This document shows positions 8,309-16,576 of a DNA stretch of 64,000 nt, in pieces. Each line of letters starts with the position of its first letter. The stretch's first letter is position 1. The DNA lies in NCBI GenBank assembly GCA_031295385.1, contig JAUMOL010000007.1, positions 205,309-269,308 of the forward strand. The letters are read 5' to 3'. This DNA comes from Collinsella sp. (GTDB lineage: Bacteria > Actinomycetota > Coriobacteriia > Coriobacteriales > Coriobacteriaceae). A program made the position numbers and the translations under genes. The notes beneath the pieces are model-generated. The model did not search any database and was not told where the DNA came from. It saw only the letters and a program-made list of their open reading frames with translations.

Positions 8309-11086
8309 ATGATTCTCAACGGACCGGGGATTAGTTACACCGAGCCCGACATCGGTTCGGAGTTCGTGCCGCCGCTGCCGGATCATCCGCGCGAGGCCAC
8401 CGTCAAGCTGTGCGAGCACTGCACCAACCGTCTGCTGCATCGCGATGAGCTGCTGGGCTACGAGTACTGGTCGTTTGCCGAGGCCGCAACCGACGAGCAG
8501 GCCGAAGTGCTCTGCAAGATGAAGATGCGCCGTTCCTATACGCTGCCCGAGATGGTCAAGCTCACCGGCATGCCCGAAGCCGATATCGAGAAGATGCTCG
8601 ACGACATGAGCTACACGGGTCTGCTCGAGTACAACTGGGAAAACCCCGAGCGCGCCAAGCAGTGGGTGCTGCCCATGCTGGTGCCGGGTTCCGCCGAGTT
8701 CCTCAACATGCGCGTGAGCCAGCTCGAGGAGCATCCGGTCTATGCCAAGTTCTTTGAGCAGGCGTCCAAGGGACCGCTGTCCAAGGCCACGCCGATGGTG
8801 CCGCCCGGTGGTGCCGGCATCGGCATGCATGTCATTCCGGTCGAGAAGGCTATCGATGCCGCGAGCACGTCGGTGCCTATTGAGCATATCGAGCACTGGC
8901 TCGACAAATACGAGGGTAAGTATGCCGCCAGCACCTGCAGCTGCCGCGCGAGCCGTCGCGTGATGGGTGAGGGCTGCGCCGACGACCCGGCCGATTGGTG
9001 CATCGCCGTGGGCGATATGGCCGACTACGTGGTCGAGACCGATCGTGGCCATTACGTGACCCGCAACGAGGTCTACGACATCCTGCGCCAGGCCGAGGAC
9101 AACGGCTTTGTGCACCAGATCACCAACATCGACGGCGAGAACAAGATTTTCGCCATCTGCAACTGCAACGTCAACGTGTGCTATGCCCTGCGCACCTCGC
9201 AGCTGTTCAACACGCCCAACCTGTCGCGCTCGGCCTATGTCGCCAAGATCGAGAAGGACAAGTGCGTGGCCTGCGGTCGCTGCGTTGAGGTGTGCCCGGC
9301 CGGCGCCGCCAAGCTGGGCCAGAAGCTCTGCAGCAAAAAGGCGGGCGGACAGGTGCCCGAGTATCCGCGCCAGGAGCTGCCCGATGCCACCAAGTGGGAC
9401 CACACCAAGTGGTCGCCCAACTACCGCAACGACAACCGCATCGAGACGCATGAGTCCGGCACCGCTCCCTGCAAGACGGCCTGCCCCGCGCACGTTGCCG
9501 TTCAGGGCTATTTGAAGCTCGCGGCTCAGGGTCGCTATGACGAGGCCCTAGCACTCATTAAGCGCGAGAACCCGCTGCCCGCTATCTGCGGCCGTGTGTG
9601 CAACCGCCGCTGTGAAGATGCCTGTACCCGCGGCCGTGTAGACGCTGCCGTGGCTATCGACGAGGTCAAGAAGTTCATCGCCCAGCGCGATCTGGATGCC
9701 GCGACCCGCTATGTCCCGCCTGTGGTGACCCCGACGCGTGCCGGCGGCTTCGACCAGAAGATCGCCATCATCGGTGCCGGTCCGGCCGGCCTGTCCTGCG
9801 CTTTCTACCTGGCCGAGAAGGGCTACAAACCTGTCGTGTTCGAGAAGAACGAGTGCCCGGGCGGCATGCTCACCTACGGCATTCCCAGCTTTAAGCTGCA
9901 GAAGGATGTTATCGAGGCCGAGGTCGAGATCATTCGCCTGATGGGTGCCGAGTTCCGCTATGGCGTGGAAGTCGGTCGCGACGCGACGCTCGACGAGCTG
10001 CGCGCACAGGGCTTTAAGGCCTTCTACGTTGCCATTGGCTGCCAGGGCGGCCGCCTTGCTGGCATTCCGGGCGAGGATGCCGAGGACGTGACCGTGGCCG
10101 TCGACTTCCTTCGCGAGGTTAACAGCGGCAAGATCGATACCCTGTCCGGCCGCACCATTGTGGTGGGCGGCGGCAACGTGGCCATCGACGTTGCCCGCAA
10201 CGCCTGCCGTCTGGGTTCCGAGCACGTTGAGATGTTCTGCCTGGAGAGCGAGGCTCAGATGCCCGCCAGCGAGGAGGAGCGTCGCGAGGCCGTTGAGGAC
10301 GGCGCTCACATCAGCTGCGGTTGGGGCCCCAAGGAAGTTCACCTGGACGAGGCCGGTCGTGTGTGCGGCATTACCTTCAAGCGCTGCATGCGTGTCTTTG
10401 ACGACGAGGGCCGTTTTGCGCCCGAGTACGACGAGAACGATCTGCGCCGTGTCGATGCCGACCGTGTCGTCATGTCGATTGGCCAGTCCATTGTGTGGGG
10501 CGACCTGCTGGCTGGCTCCAAGGTGGAGCTCGGCCGCGGCCAGGGTGCCCTTGCCGATCCCCAGACCTACCAGACCGCCGAGCCAGACATCTTTGTGGGC
10601 GGCGACGTCTACACCGGCCCCAGCTTTGCCATCGACGCTATCGCCGCTGGCCACGAGGCCGCGGTGTCCATCCATCGCTTTGTGCAGCCGGGCTCCACAC
10701 TCACCATCGGCCGCAATCGGCGCCGCTACACCGCGCTCGACCGCGACGACGTTGTGCTCGAGAGCTACGACAACGCGAGCCGCGAGGTTGCGCATGTGGA
10801 CCGCGAACGCGAGAAGGCTGCGCCGTTTAGCGAGTATGTTGAGACCTTTACCGAGGAGCAGGTGCGCGCCGAGACCGCCCGCTGCCTGGGCTGCGGCGCC
10901 TCGATCGTCGACCCTAACAAGTGCATCGGCTGCGGCCTGTGCACCACCAAGTGCGCGTTCGACGCCATCCATCTGGATCGCGACCGCCCCGAGTGCTCCA
11001 CGATGGTCAAATACGAGCAAAAGCTCCCAAGCCTCGGCAAGTATGCTTTGAAGCGCGCCATCAAGATTAAGTTCGGTCGCAAGTAA
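8309..11086 (+). CDS. Large Fe-S / FAD NAD(P)-dependent oxidoreductase
   Basis: A 925-residue multidomain redox protein. Residues 1-300 are a helical region with scattered Cys (CEHC, CSCR, CNCNVNVC) that may hold an extra cluster. A ferredoxin motif CVACGRCVEVCP starts at about 319. A GltD-like Cys-rich helical segment (CKTACPAHV...ICGRVCNRRCEDAC) follows, then an FAD-binding fold (IIGAGPAGLSC near 489), an NAD(P) fold (VVGGGNVAIDVA near 620), and a C-terminal ferredoxin (CIGCGLCTTKC). The architecture suits electron transfer between NAD(P)H and ferredoxin-type partners; the substrate is unknown. The start ATG follows GAGAAGGGA; an upstream in-frame ATG falls in the operator region. hypA follows 32 nt later. 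Confidence 0.88.
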   Translation: MILNGPGISYTEPDIGSEFVPPLPDHPREATVKLCEHCTNRLLHRDELLGYEYWSFAEAATDEQAEVLCKMKMRRSYTLPEMVKLTGMPEADIEKMLDDMSYTGLLEYNWENPERAKQWVLPMLVPGSAEFLNMRVSQLEEHPVYAKFFEQASKGPLSKATPMVPPGGAGIGMHVIPVEKAIDAASTSVPIEHIEHWLDKYEGKYAASTCSCRASRRVMGEGCADDPADWCIAVGDMADYVVETDRGHYVTRNEVYDILRQAEDNGFVHQITNIDGENKIFAICNCNVNVCYALRTSQLFNTPNLSRSAYVAKIEKDKCVACGRCVEVCPAGAAKLGQKLCSKKAGGQVPEYPRQELPDATKWDHTKWSPNYRNDNRIETHESGTAPCKTACPAHVAVQGYLKLAAQGRYDEALALIKRENPLPAICGRVCNRRCEDACTRGRVDAAVAIDEVKKFIAQRDLDAATRYVPPVVTPTRAGGFDQKIAIIGAGPAGLSCAFYLAEKGYKPVVFEKNECPGGMLTYGIPSFKLQKDVIEAEVEIIRLMGAEFRYGVEVGRDATLDELRAQGFKAFYVAIGCQGGRLAGIPGEDAEDVTVAVDFLREVNSGKIDTLSGRTIVVGGGNVAIDVARNACRLGSEHVEMFCLESEAQMPASEEERREAVEDGAHISCGWGPKEVHLDEAGRVCGITFKRCMRVFDDEGRFAPEYDENDLRRVDADRVVMSIGQSIVWGDLLAGSKVELGRGQGALADPQTYQTAEPDIFVGGDVYTGPSFAIDAIAAGHEAAVSIHRFVQPGSTLTIGRNRRRYTALDRDDVVLESYDNASREVAHVDREREKAAPFSEYVETFTEEQVRAETARCLGCGASIVDPNKCIGCGLCTTKCAFDAIHLDRDRPECSTMVKYEQKLPSLGKYALKRAIKIKFGRK

Positions 11087-11118
11087 GTAGTCATAACGGG
11101 AACGGCGGAAGGAAATAA

Positions 11119-11547
11119 ATGCACGAGCTCGGAATCGTCTATCACATCATTCGTGATGTTGAGAATGTGGCGCGCGCCAATGGCGTGAGTCGCGTTTCGA
11201 GCGTCACGCTGCTGCTGGGCGAGGTCTCGGGCGTCGTTCCCGACTTGCTGCTCGACGCCTGGCGCTGGGCGGCAGATAAAAAGTCCATTACCGAGGGTGC
11301 GGAGCTTCTTGTGGAGCCTGTCGAGGCCGTGACGCATTGCGAGGCGTGCGGCCGCGACTATGCGACCGTCGAGCACGGCAAGACCTGCCCTCATTGCGGC
11401 AGCGGCGAAACATACCTGCTGCAGGGCCAGGAGGTCATGATCAAGCAGATCGAGACCCCCGACGAGGACCCGGCAGGCGCTGCCCCCGATGGCCCTTCCG
11501 ACGCTCCCGACGCCGTCGACGCCGCCAACCCCCTCCGCATCGTCTAG
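11119..11547 (+). CDS. hypA: Hydrogenase nickel-insertion protein HypA
   Basis: HypA/HybF nickel metallochaperone, 142 residues. The N-terminal MHELGIV places the nickel-ligand His at position 2, and the zinc site is C74/C77 and C90/C93 (CEAC...CPHC). The C-terminal 30 residues are an extra acidic, Ala/Pro/Asp-rich tail not usual for the family. It is 32 nt after the Fe-S/FAD oxidoreductase and probably in its operon. No hydrogenase or other hyp gene lies in the window, so it is an orphan here. It could serve a distant [NiFe] enzyme. Confidence 0.92.
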   Translation: MHELGIVYHIIRDVENVARANGVSRVSSVTLLLGEVSGVVPDLLLDAWRWAADKKSITEGAELLVEPVEAVTHCEACGRDYATVEHGKTCPHCGSGETYLLQGQEVMIKQIETPDEDPAGAAPDGPSDAPDAVDAANPLRIV

Positions 11548-11551
11548 TCCT

Positions 11552-11608
11552 TAGTCGTTGGGGGACGTTCTTACATGACTAGTCAAACAAGAACGTTCCC
11601 AACGACTA
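11552..11608. repeat. Palindrome after hypA (family 2 repeat)
   Basis: Nearly 20-bp inverted arms, TAGTCGTTGGGgGACGTTCTT and AAGAACGTtCCCAACGACTA, around a 16-nt loop. It lies immediately downstream of hypA and probably acts as a 3' end hairpin. The TTGGGGACGTTC-like core recurs near 49305. Confidence 0.8.
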
Positions 11609-11926
11609 CTTGCGCTAGAACATAAGTCACGAAAATAGTCAAGCCATGTCTGTTTAAACAAAATAGCGGCAGTACAAGCGCATTCGCGCTTGCCTAAAAT
11701 CGTTATTAATGAACAGCCTGCTTGTATCTGTAAAGTACATGGCTTGATGAGCAACGCTTTGGCGGGTAATGAGTCGAAAAGCAGCAACGTAATCAATTTG
11801 TAACAAACTTAGACGTTTAAACAAATAATCCAACCTTTTGCGAATTTAGCTATAATTCCACAATCCAAACAGGTATACTCCTTTCATGTCGTGTAGGAAA
11901 TACGTAGACAAAAAGGAGGTTATGTG
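11609..11926 (+). promoter_or_regulatory. AT-rich leader and promoter region of the mannose PTS operon
   Basis: There is no gene in these 318 nt. They hold a distant inverted repeat (TCAAGCCATGT 11639-11649 / ACATGGCTTGA 11737-11747), an inner hairpin CAAGCGC-ATTC-GCGCTTG (11675-11692), a GTTTAAAC palindrome twice, a TATAAT at 11851-11856 and a TATACT at 11874-11879. No clear -35 is present. AAAGGAGGT at 11912-11920 serves the first PTS gene. Confidence 0.55.
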
Positions 11927-12916
11927 ATGGTAAGTATTGTTCTTGCTAGCCACGGGGACTTGGCAGCTGGAATCAAGCAGACGGGCTCGATGGTCTTTGG
12001 CGATCAGCCGTCTGTTGCCGTGGTCTCGCTCGAGCCGAGCATGGGCCCCGACGATTTCCGTGCCAAGGTCGAGGAAGCAATCGCTTCCTTCGAAGACCAG
12101 GAGCAGGTGCTCTTCCTCGTTGATCTGTGGGGCGGCACGCCGTTCAACCAGATCAGCGGGCTCATCGAGGGCCACGATTCCTGGGCTATCGTCACCGGTG
12201 TCAACCTGCCTATGCTCATCGAGGCATATTCGCAGCGCTTTGACGCAAAGAACACTGCACATGCGATCGCAAAACATCTCGTGACTGAGGCTAAGGCTGG
12301 CGTGCGCGTCAAGCCCGAGTCTCTGGAGCCCGAGGAGAAGAAGCCGGCTGCGGCCGCCGCTGCTCCTGCAGGCGCCATCCCTCCGGGAACGGTCATCGGC
12401 GACGGGCACATCAAGATTGCCCACGTCCGTATCGACACCCGTCTGCTGCATGGTCAGGTGGCCACCACGTGGACCAAGCAGATCAACCCCAACCGCATCA
12501 TCGTGGTTTCCGACGGCGTTGCTCACGACGAGCTCCGCAAGACCATGATCGAGCAGGCTGCCCCTCCGGGAGTCCATGCCAACGTCGTGCCTATCAAGAA
12601 GATGGCCGAGGTCGTCAAGGACACGCGTTTTGGTGACACCAAGGCCATGCTGCTCTTCGAGAACCCGCAGGATCTGCTCAAGGCCATCGAGGCCGGCGTC
12701 GACATCAAGGAAGTCAACATCGGTTCCATGGCTCACTCCAAGGGCAAGGTCGTCGTCACCAACGCCGTCGCTATGGGCGATGACGACGTCAAGACTCTCG
12801 AGGCCCTCAAGGCCAAGGGCGTCAAGTTCGAGGTCCGCAAGGTTCCTTCGGATTCCTCCGAGGATCTCGACGCCATGTTGAAGAAAGCTAAGGCCGAACT
12901 GGCCGCTCAAGCATAG
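11927..12916 (+). CDS. manX: PTS mannose-family EIIAB component
   Basis: A cytoplasmic fused IIA-IIB protein of the mannose-type phosphotransferase system, 329 residues (E. coli ManX has 323). The IIA domain has its phospho-His in VLASHGDLA (H9), a Pro/Ala linker spans roughly 133-158, and the IIB domain has its phospho-His in DTRLLHGQV (about H175). It passes phosphate from HPr to the sugar carried by the IIC/IID membrane pair. I prefer the ATG at 11927 over the GTG at 11924 because it is 6 nt from AAAGGAGGT. It is the first gene of a four-gene operon. Substrates may be mannose, glucose, glucosamine or related hexoses. Confidence 0.95.
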   Translation: MVSIVLASHGDLAAGIKQTGSMVFGDQPSVAVVSLEPSMGPDDFRAKVEEAIASFEDQEQVLFLVDLWGGTPFNQISGLIEGHDSWAIVTGVNLPMLIEAYSQRFDAKNTAHAIAKHLVTEAKAGVRVKPESLEPEEKKPAAAAAAPAGAIPPGTVIGDGHIKIAHVRIDTRLLHGQVATTWTKQINPNRIIVVSDGVAHDELRKTMIEQAAPPGVHANVVPIKKMAEVVKDTRFGDTKAMLLFENPQDLLKAIEAGVDIKEVNIGSMAHSKGKVVVTNAVAMGDDDVKTLEALKAKGVKFEVRKVPSDSSEDLDAMLKKAKAELAAQA

Positions 12917-12934
12917 TAAAGGAGGGTCCGATAC

Positions 12935-13753
12935 ATGTCTGCAATCACTATTCTGCTTGTTGCGATTGTCGCGTTGCTTGCCGGTATGGAAGGCATTCTG
13001 GATGAGTTCCAGTTCCATCAGCCGCTCGTGGCATGCACGCTTATCGGTCTCGTAACCGGTCACCTTCAGGAGGGCATCCTCTTGGGCGGTTCGCTCCAGA
13101 TGATGGCCCTTGGCTGGGCTAACGTCGGCGCCGCTGTCGCGCCTGACGCCGCTCTGGCCTCGGTCGCTTCTTCGATCATCATGGTGCTCGCCCTCAACGG
13201 TGGCGCCACCGATTCGGCCAAGGCCGTTACCACCGCTATCGCCGTCGCCGTCCCGCTGTCGGTCGCTGGTCTGTTCCTGACCATGATCTGCCGTACCATT
13301 GCTACCGCTATCGCTCACGCCATGGACGGTTGCGCCGAGAAGGGCGACTTCTCCGGCATCGAGCGCTGGCAGTATGCTGCCATCCTCATGCAGGGCCTTC
13401 GTATCGCCATCCCGGCAGTGCTTCTGTGCGTCATCCCGGCCGAGGCCGTTACCAACGCGCTTAACGCTATGCCCGACTGGCTGTCCGGCGGCATGGCTGT
13501 CGGCGGCGGCATGGTCGCTTCCGTCGGTTACGCCATGGTCATCAACATGATGGCCACCAAGGAGACCTGGCCGTTTTTCGTCCTCGGCTTTGTCCTTGCT
13601 GCCATCCCTCAACTCACGCTGATCGCCCTTGGTCTCATCGGCATCTCCCTTGCCCTCATCTACCTTGGCCTTAAGGATCTGGCCAAGCAGGGTGGCGGCA
13701 TGGGCGGTGGCTCCGGCGACCCGCTCGGCGACATTCTGAACGATTACGAGTAG
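12935..13753 (+). CDS. manY: PTS mannose-family EIIC component
   Basis: The sugar-translocating IIC membrane subunit, 272 residues and of normal length. Several hydrophobic helices are visible, with family-typical stretches (FQFHQPLVACTLIGLVTG, GGSLQMMALGWANVGAAVAPD). A glycine-rich cytoplasmic tail (GGGMGGGSGD) ends the protein. The start ATG follows AAAGGAGGG, 18 nt after the IIAB stop. It forms the membrane complex with the IID gene immediately downstream. Confidence 0.95.
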   Translation: MSAITILLVAIVALLAGMEGILDEFQFHQPLVACTLIGLVTGHLQEGILLGGSLQMMALGWANVGAAVAPDAALASVASSIIMVLALNGGATDSAKAVTTAIAVAVPLSVAGLFLTMICRTIATAIAHAMDGCAEKGDFSGIERWQYAAILMQGLRIAIPAVLLCVIPAEAVTNALNAMPDWLSGGMAVGGGMVASVGYAMVINMMATKETWPFFVLGFVLAAIPQLTLIALGLIGISLALIYLGLKDLAKQGGGMGGGSGDPLGDILNDYE

Positions 13754-13769
13754 GAGGGGAGTGATACAT

Positions 13770-14690
13770 ATGGCAGAGAACAAGATTCAGCTCACCAAGG
13801 CTGACCGCAAGAAGGTTTGCTTCCGTCATCAGTTCCTTCAGGGCTCGTGGAACTACGAGCGTATGCAGAACGGCGGCTGGTGCTTCGCAATGATCCCTGC
13901 GATCAAGAAGCTCTACACCAGCAAGGATGACCAGATTGCCGCTCTTAAGCGCCACCTGGAGTTCTATAACACCCACCCCTATGTTTCCGCCCCCGTCATT
14001 GGCGTTACCCTCGCTCTCGAGGAGGAGCGCGCCAACGGTGCCCCGATTGACGACGTCGCCATTCAGGGCGTCAAGGTCGGTATGATGGGCCCGCTCGCCG
14101 GCGTCGGCGACCCCGTCTTCTGGTTCACCCTTCGCCCGATTCTGGGCGCTCTGGGCGCTTCCCTGGCCATGTCCGGCAGCATCGTCGGTCCGCTGCTGTT
14201 CTTCTTCGCGTGGAACATCATCCGTTACGCTTTCCTGTGGTACACGCAGGAGTTTGGCTACAAGGTCGGCTCCTCCATCGCCAAGGACCTCTCCGGTGGT
14301 CTGATGGGCAAGGTCACCGAGGGTGCTTCCATCCTGGGTATGTTCATCATCGGCGCCCTGGTCGAGCGCTGGGTGTCCATTTCCTTCACCCCGATCGTCT
14401 CCACGGTCAAGCAGTCTGCTGGCGCCTTTATCGACTGGGCTAGCCTGCCCTCCGGTTCCGAGGGTATCAAGGAAGCGCTGACGATGTACAACTCCGTCGG
14501 TGCTACCGCCCTTGATCAGATGAAGGTCACCACGCTTCAGGCCAACCTCGATCAGCTCATCCCCGGCCTTGCCGCCGTGTGCCTGACCCTGCTGGTCTGC
14601 AAGCTCCTCAAGAAGAAGGTCAGCCCGATCGTCATCATCCTGGCTCTCTTCGCCGTCGGCATCATCGGTCGCTTCTGCGGCTTCATGTAA
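13770..14690 (+). CDS. manZ: PTS mannose-family EIID component
   Basis: The IID membrane subunit of the mannose-type PTS, 306 residues. The family signature is visible as NYERMQNGGWCFAMIPAIKKLY and GPLAGVGDPVFWFTLRPI, with C-terminal transmembrane helices (SPIVIILALFAVGIIGRFCGFM). I chose the ATG at 13770 because it is 9 nt from AGGAGGGGA; a GTG at 13761 directly abuts that motif. It is co-transcribed with the IIC gene (16-nt gap). Confidence 0.95.
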   Translation: MAENKIQLTKADRKKVCFRHQFLQGSWNYERMQNGGWCFAMIPAIKKLYTSKDDQIAALKRHLEFYNTHPYVSAPVIGVTLALEEERANGAPIDDVAIQGVKVGMMGPLAGVGDPVFWFTLRPILGALGASLAMSGSIVGPLLFFFAWNIIRYAFLWYTQEFGYKVGSSIAKDLSGGLMGKVTEGASILGMFIIGALVERWVSISFTPIVSTVKQSAGAFIDWASLPSGSEGIKEALTMYNSVGATALDQMKVTTLQANLDQLIPGLAAVCLTLLVCKLLKKKVSPIVIILALFAVGIIGRFCGFM

Positions 14691-14746
14691 GCACGCTTCG
14701 GCTTAAGACCGAGAATTGCTAGGCAAGGGCTTTTGAGCCATTGAAA

Positions 14747-14792
14747 CGGACCGCACCCGGTGGGTACACTGGATGCGGTCCGATTGTTTCAT
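14747..14792 (+). terminator. Hairpin with embedded -10-like box between IID and DUF956 genes
   Basis: Perfect 9-bp arms CGGACCGCA / TGCGGTCCG are followed by ATTGTTTCATTT. The loop contains GGGTACACT, a possible -10 hexamer. It may partially terminate after manZ or give the DUF956 gene its own transcript. Confidence 0.55.
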
Positions 14793-14810
14793 TTGGAGGG
14801 CGAGGCGCGC

Positions 14811-15209
14811 ATGGCGCAATCTCAGAACAGCACGGTCGATCTGGCAACGCCGGCAACCTGCCTGATGGGGCTTACCAGCCACGGTAACGTGATGGTGGGC
14901 AATAAGGCGTTCGAGTATTACAACGAGCGCAATCCCGAGGATTATATTCAAATCCCGTGGGACGAGGTCGACTATATTGCCGCCGAGGTTTTACGCGGCA
15001 CCAAGAAGATCACGCGTTTTGCCATCTTCACCAAGGACAGCGGTCACTTTACGTTTTCGACGCGCGACGACAAAGAGACGCTTCGCGCGGTCCGCAAGTA
15101 CGTTGACGAGGACAAGCTCGTGCGCTCGCCCGACTTTATCGACGTGACCACCAAGGGTGCCAAGAGCATCCCCTCCCTCATCAAAGGCCTCTTCCACAAA
15201 GGCGACTAG
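14811..15209 (+). CDS. manO: DUF956 family protein (ManO-like)
   Basis: A 132-residue soluble protein of the DUF956 family, whose genes usually close mannose-PTS operons; the name ManO comes from lactic acid bacteria. Characteristic stretches are GNVMVGNKAFEYYNERNPEDYIQIPWDEVDYI and the FAIFTKDSGHFTFSTRDDKETLRAVRKY region, a PH-like small beta fold. I chose the ATG at 14811, which follows GGAGGGCGAG; the frame is open further upstream. It is 120 nt after manZ with a hairpin between. It probably modulates or accompanies the PTS; its biochemistry is not established. Confidence 0.85.
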   Translation: MAQSQNSTVDLATPATCLMGLTSHGNVMVGNKAFEYYNERNPEDYIQIPWDEVDYIAAEVLRGTKKITRFAIFTKDSGHFTFSTRDDKETLRAVRKYVDEDKLVRSPDFIDVTTKGAKSIPSLIKGLFHKGD

Positions 15210-15218
15210 CCCCTCATA

Positions 15219-15285
15219 AGTTGCGGTGAAATAGTTCCTAAATTCGACTTTAGATGCTTCTGGCAGGAACTATTCCACCGCAACT
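15219..15285. repeat. Palindromic intergenic repeat, family 1, copy B
   Basis: The arms AGTTGCGGTGaAATAGTTCCT and AGGAACTATTcCACCGCAACT match at 20 of 21 positions. The outer arm is as in copies A and C, but the inner arm is TTCCT/AGGAA instead of GGGA/TCCC, a compensatory change. It lies 10 nt after the DUF956 gene. Confidence 0.85.
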
Positions 15286-15344
15286 TCGAAGAGCTGCTAT
15301 GCACTGTATGGCTGCGATATAAATCTGCTACACTAATACGACAT

Positions 15345-15420
15345 GCCTCCGTAGCTCAGGGGATAGAGCACCGCTCTCCTAAAGCGGGTGTCGACGGTTC
15401 GAATCCGCCCGGGGGCACCA
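15345..15420 (+). tRNA. tRNA-Arg (anticodon CCT)
   Basis: A complete cloverleaf. The acceptor stem GCCTCCG pairs with CGGGGGC (one T-G wobble). The D arm is GTAGCTCAGGGGATAGAGCA-like, the anticodon stem CCGCT/AGCGG has the loop CTCCTAA (anticodon CCT, reading AGG), and the T arm contains GGTTCGAATCC. Discriminator A and an encoded CCA (15418-15420) follow. The 3' half is duplicated twice downstream (15531, 16577), showing it is an integration target. Confidence 0.97.
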
Positions 15421-15429
15421 GGGAATATG

Positions 15430-15463
15430 ACGGCGTCGCGAGAGCGGCGCCGTTTCTGGTTTG
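15430..15463 (+). terminator. tRNA-Arg transcription terminator
   Basis: Stem ACGGCG-t-CGC, loop GAGA, GCG-g-CGCCGT, followed by TTCTGGTTTG, 10 nt after the tRNA. Confidence 0.7.
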
Positions 15464-15530
15464 TGGGGGCCGCCGGCGGATTCGGGCCGCCGACACCCGC
15501 GTCACCAATTTCCCCGCGGGGGGGGGAGTT

Positions 15531-15554
15531 TTCGAATCCGCCCGGGGGCACCAG
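15531..15554 (+). repeat. Partial copy of tRNA-Arg 3' end (short att scar)
   Basis: These 24 nt match the T-arm/acceptor end of the tRNA, including the CCA and the following G (TTCGAATCCGCCCGG...ACCAG). The bases after it (AGAGATTTG...GAGTCCGGTACCG) resemble those after the longer copy at 16577, so both descend from the same kind of attachment site. A G9 run lies just upstream (15518-15526). Confidence 0.8.
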
Positions 15555-15786
15555 AGATTTGTAGAGTCCGGTACCGTAATGGCGACACGTCTTGATAGTT
15601 TTGGAAAGCTCGTCGTCGGTGCCCTAGCGCACTGCCGTTTAATGCCGATTCTGCCATGCCCGCACTCTTCGCGAGGGTGAGGAGCGTGAATTGATCGGAG
15701 AGGGCCAACCACTCTGATAAAATCGTTTTCGCTGGCGGCAGTCCTCGTGCCGGGCAGAGCCCTCCATCCGATGGGAGGTGATGCCC

Positions 15787-15912
15787 ATGACCGATTTCAC
15801 TGAGCTCGTGAAGCTCCTGACCGCTATGGTCTCGCTCCTCACGGCCCTTGTCGGCCTTTCCAAGGCACTCAAGCAGGGCCAGAAGCCCAAAAAGAAAGGC
15901 CACCGTCGCTAA
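15787..15912 (+). CDS. 41-residue hydrophobic/basic peptide, possible type I toxin
   Basis: The peptide has one amphipathic-to-hydrophobic helix (TELVKLLTAMVSLLTALVGL) and a strongly basic tail (KQGQKPKKKGHRR), the layout of holin-like type I toxins such as TxpA, though no sequence family is claimed. GGGAGGTG at 15773-15780 places the start at ATG 15787; the ATG at 15781 is too close. A 10-nt inverted repeat (GGGCAGAGCC at 15752-15761, GGCTCTGCCC at 15940-15949) flanks the gene, as if the 5' and 3' ends of the mRNA could pair. It lies between att-like scars. Coding is plausible; the toxin role is inference. Confidence 0.5.
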   Translation: MTDFTELVKLLTAMVSLLTALVGLSKALKQGQKPKKKGHRR

Positions 15913-16082
15913 GACGATGACCTAACTTCGTTAAGCAACGGCTCTGCCCAGCTCTCTACAACTTGGGCTGCCGTCGGCACCATTCTACCCTCCTGACGAG
16001 GAATTCGTCCATATTTCAAAAAACAAATCCTGCCTGCTATCGAACCCCTTGATTCTCATTTTCATTGCGACAGCCTCAGGAC
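15913..16082. other. Non-coding part of the integration scar
   Basis: I see no gene here. It contains the downstream arm GGCTCTGCCC (15940-15949) and a weak GCCCA...TGGGC hairpin around 15946-15969, then AT-rich sequence leading to the integrase remnant. Confidence 0.4.
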
Positions 16083-16385
16083 TCAGCGCAACGCGTTGCG
16101 CTCGGTGTCCCTATTTTCATAAAAGGCCCAGCAGTAGGACGCAAGCAAATTGGGCTTTTTGGTTTTAGAGATCGTGCCAGAGGAGTTGATTTCAGCCAGC
16201 TTGGCTAACATTGCAGCCATTGCTTCTGTCTTAGTCTTGCAGCGAACCGTATAAGTTGGGGATCGTCTATAGCGCCCCGTTTTAGGGTCCTTGATCCCAA
16301 GTGAGAAATAATAGCGGTAGGTGTTAGGCGACCTCTTGTCTTTCCAGCATGTACCTCTTCCACTGATAAGTGGCTGCTCCGACAT
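16083..16385 (-). pseudogene. Truncated tyrosine recombinase/integrase (N-terminal arm-binding domain only)
   Basis: A 100-residue fragment resembling the N-terminal arm-type DNA-binding domain of phage/ICE tyrosine integrases: RYYFSLGIKDPKTGRYRR, a three-strand fold, followed by TKTEAMAAMLAKLAEINSSG, the helix pattern TKxEAxxxLxxLxxE. The core-binding and catalytic (R...HxxR...Y) domains are absent; the frame stops at an 18-bp perfect palindrome, AGCGCAACGCGTTGCGCT (16085-16102). It sits beside the att-like copies of tRNA-Arg, where such an integrase belongs. I read it as the decayed remnant of an element once inserted in the tRNA. A stand-alone excisionase-like protein is less likely. Confidence 0.65.
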
Positions 16386-16576
16386 CTTTGCACTCCGTTT
16401 CTTTGAATAGTTTTCAACAATTCATTGAGTGCGGTTTAGCTAAAGCTGTTAGTAATATGTTTGTAAAAGCGTAGGTGCAGCTAGCGGAGGTAAAAGACAC
16501 AAACTGCCATGTTTATCTGCGATTATATGGTGTTTAATGACGCTGGATGAATGGTAGGGGGTAGCATTAAATCATA

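Noticed and set aside
15531..15554. Second tRNA gene
   Set aside because: Only the T arm/acceptor end is present; no 5' half, so it is an att scar. The same applies to 16577-16623.
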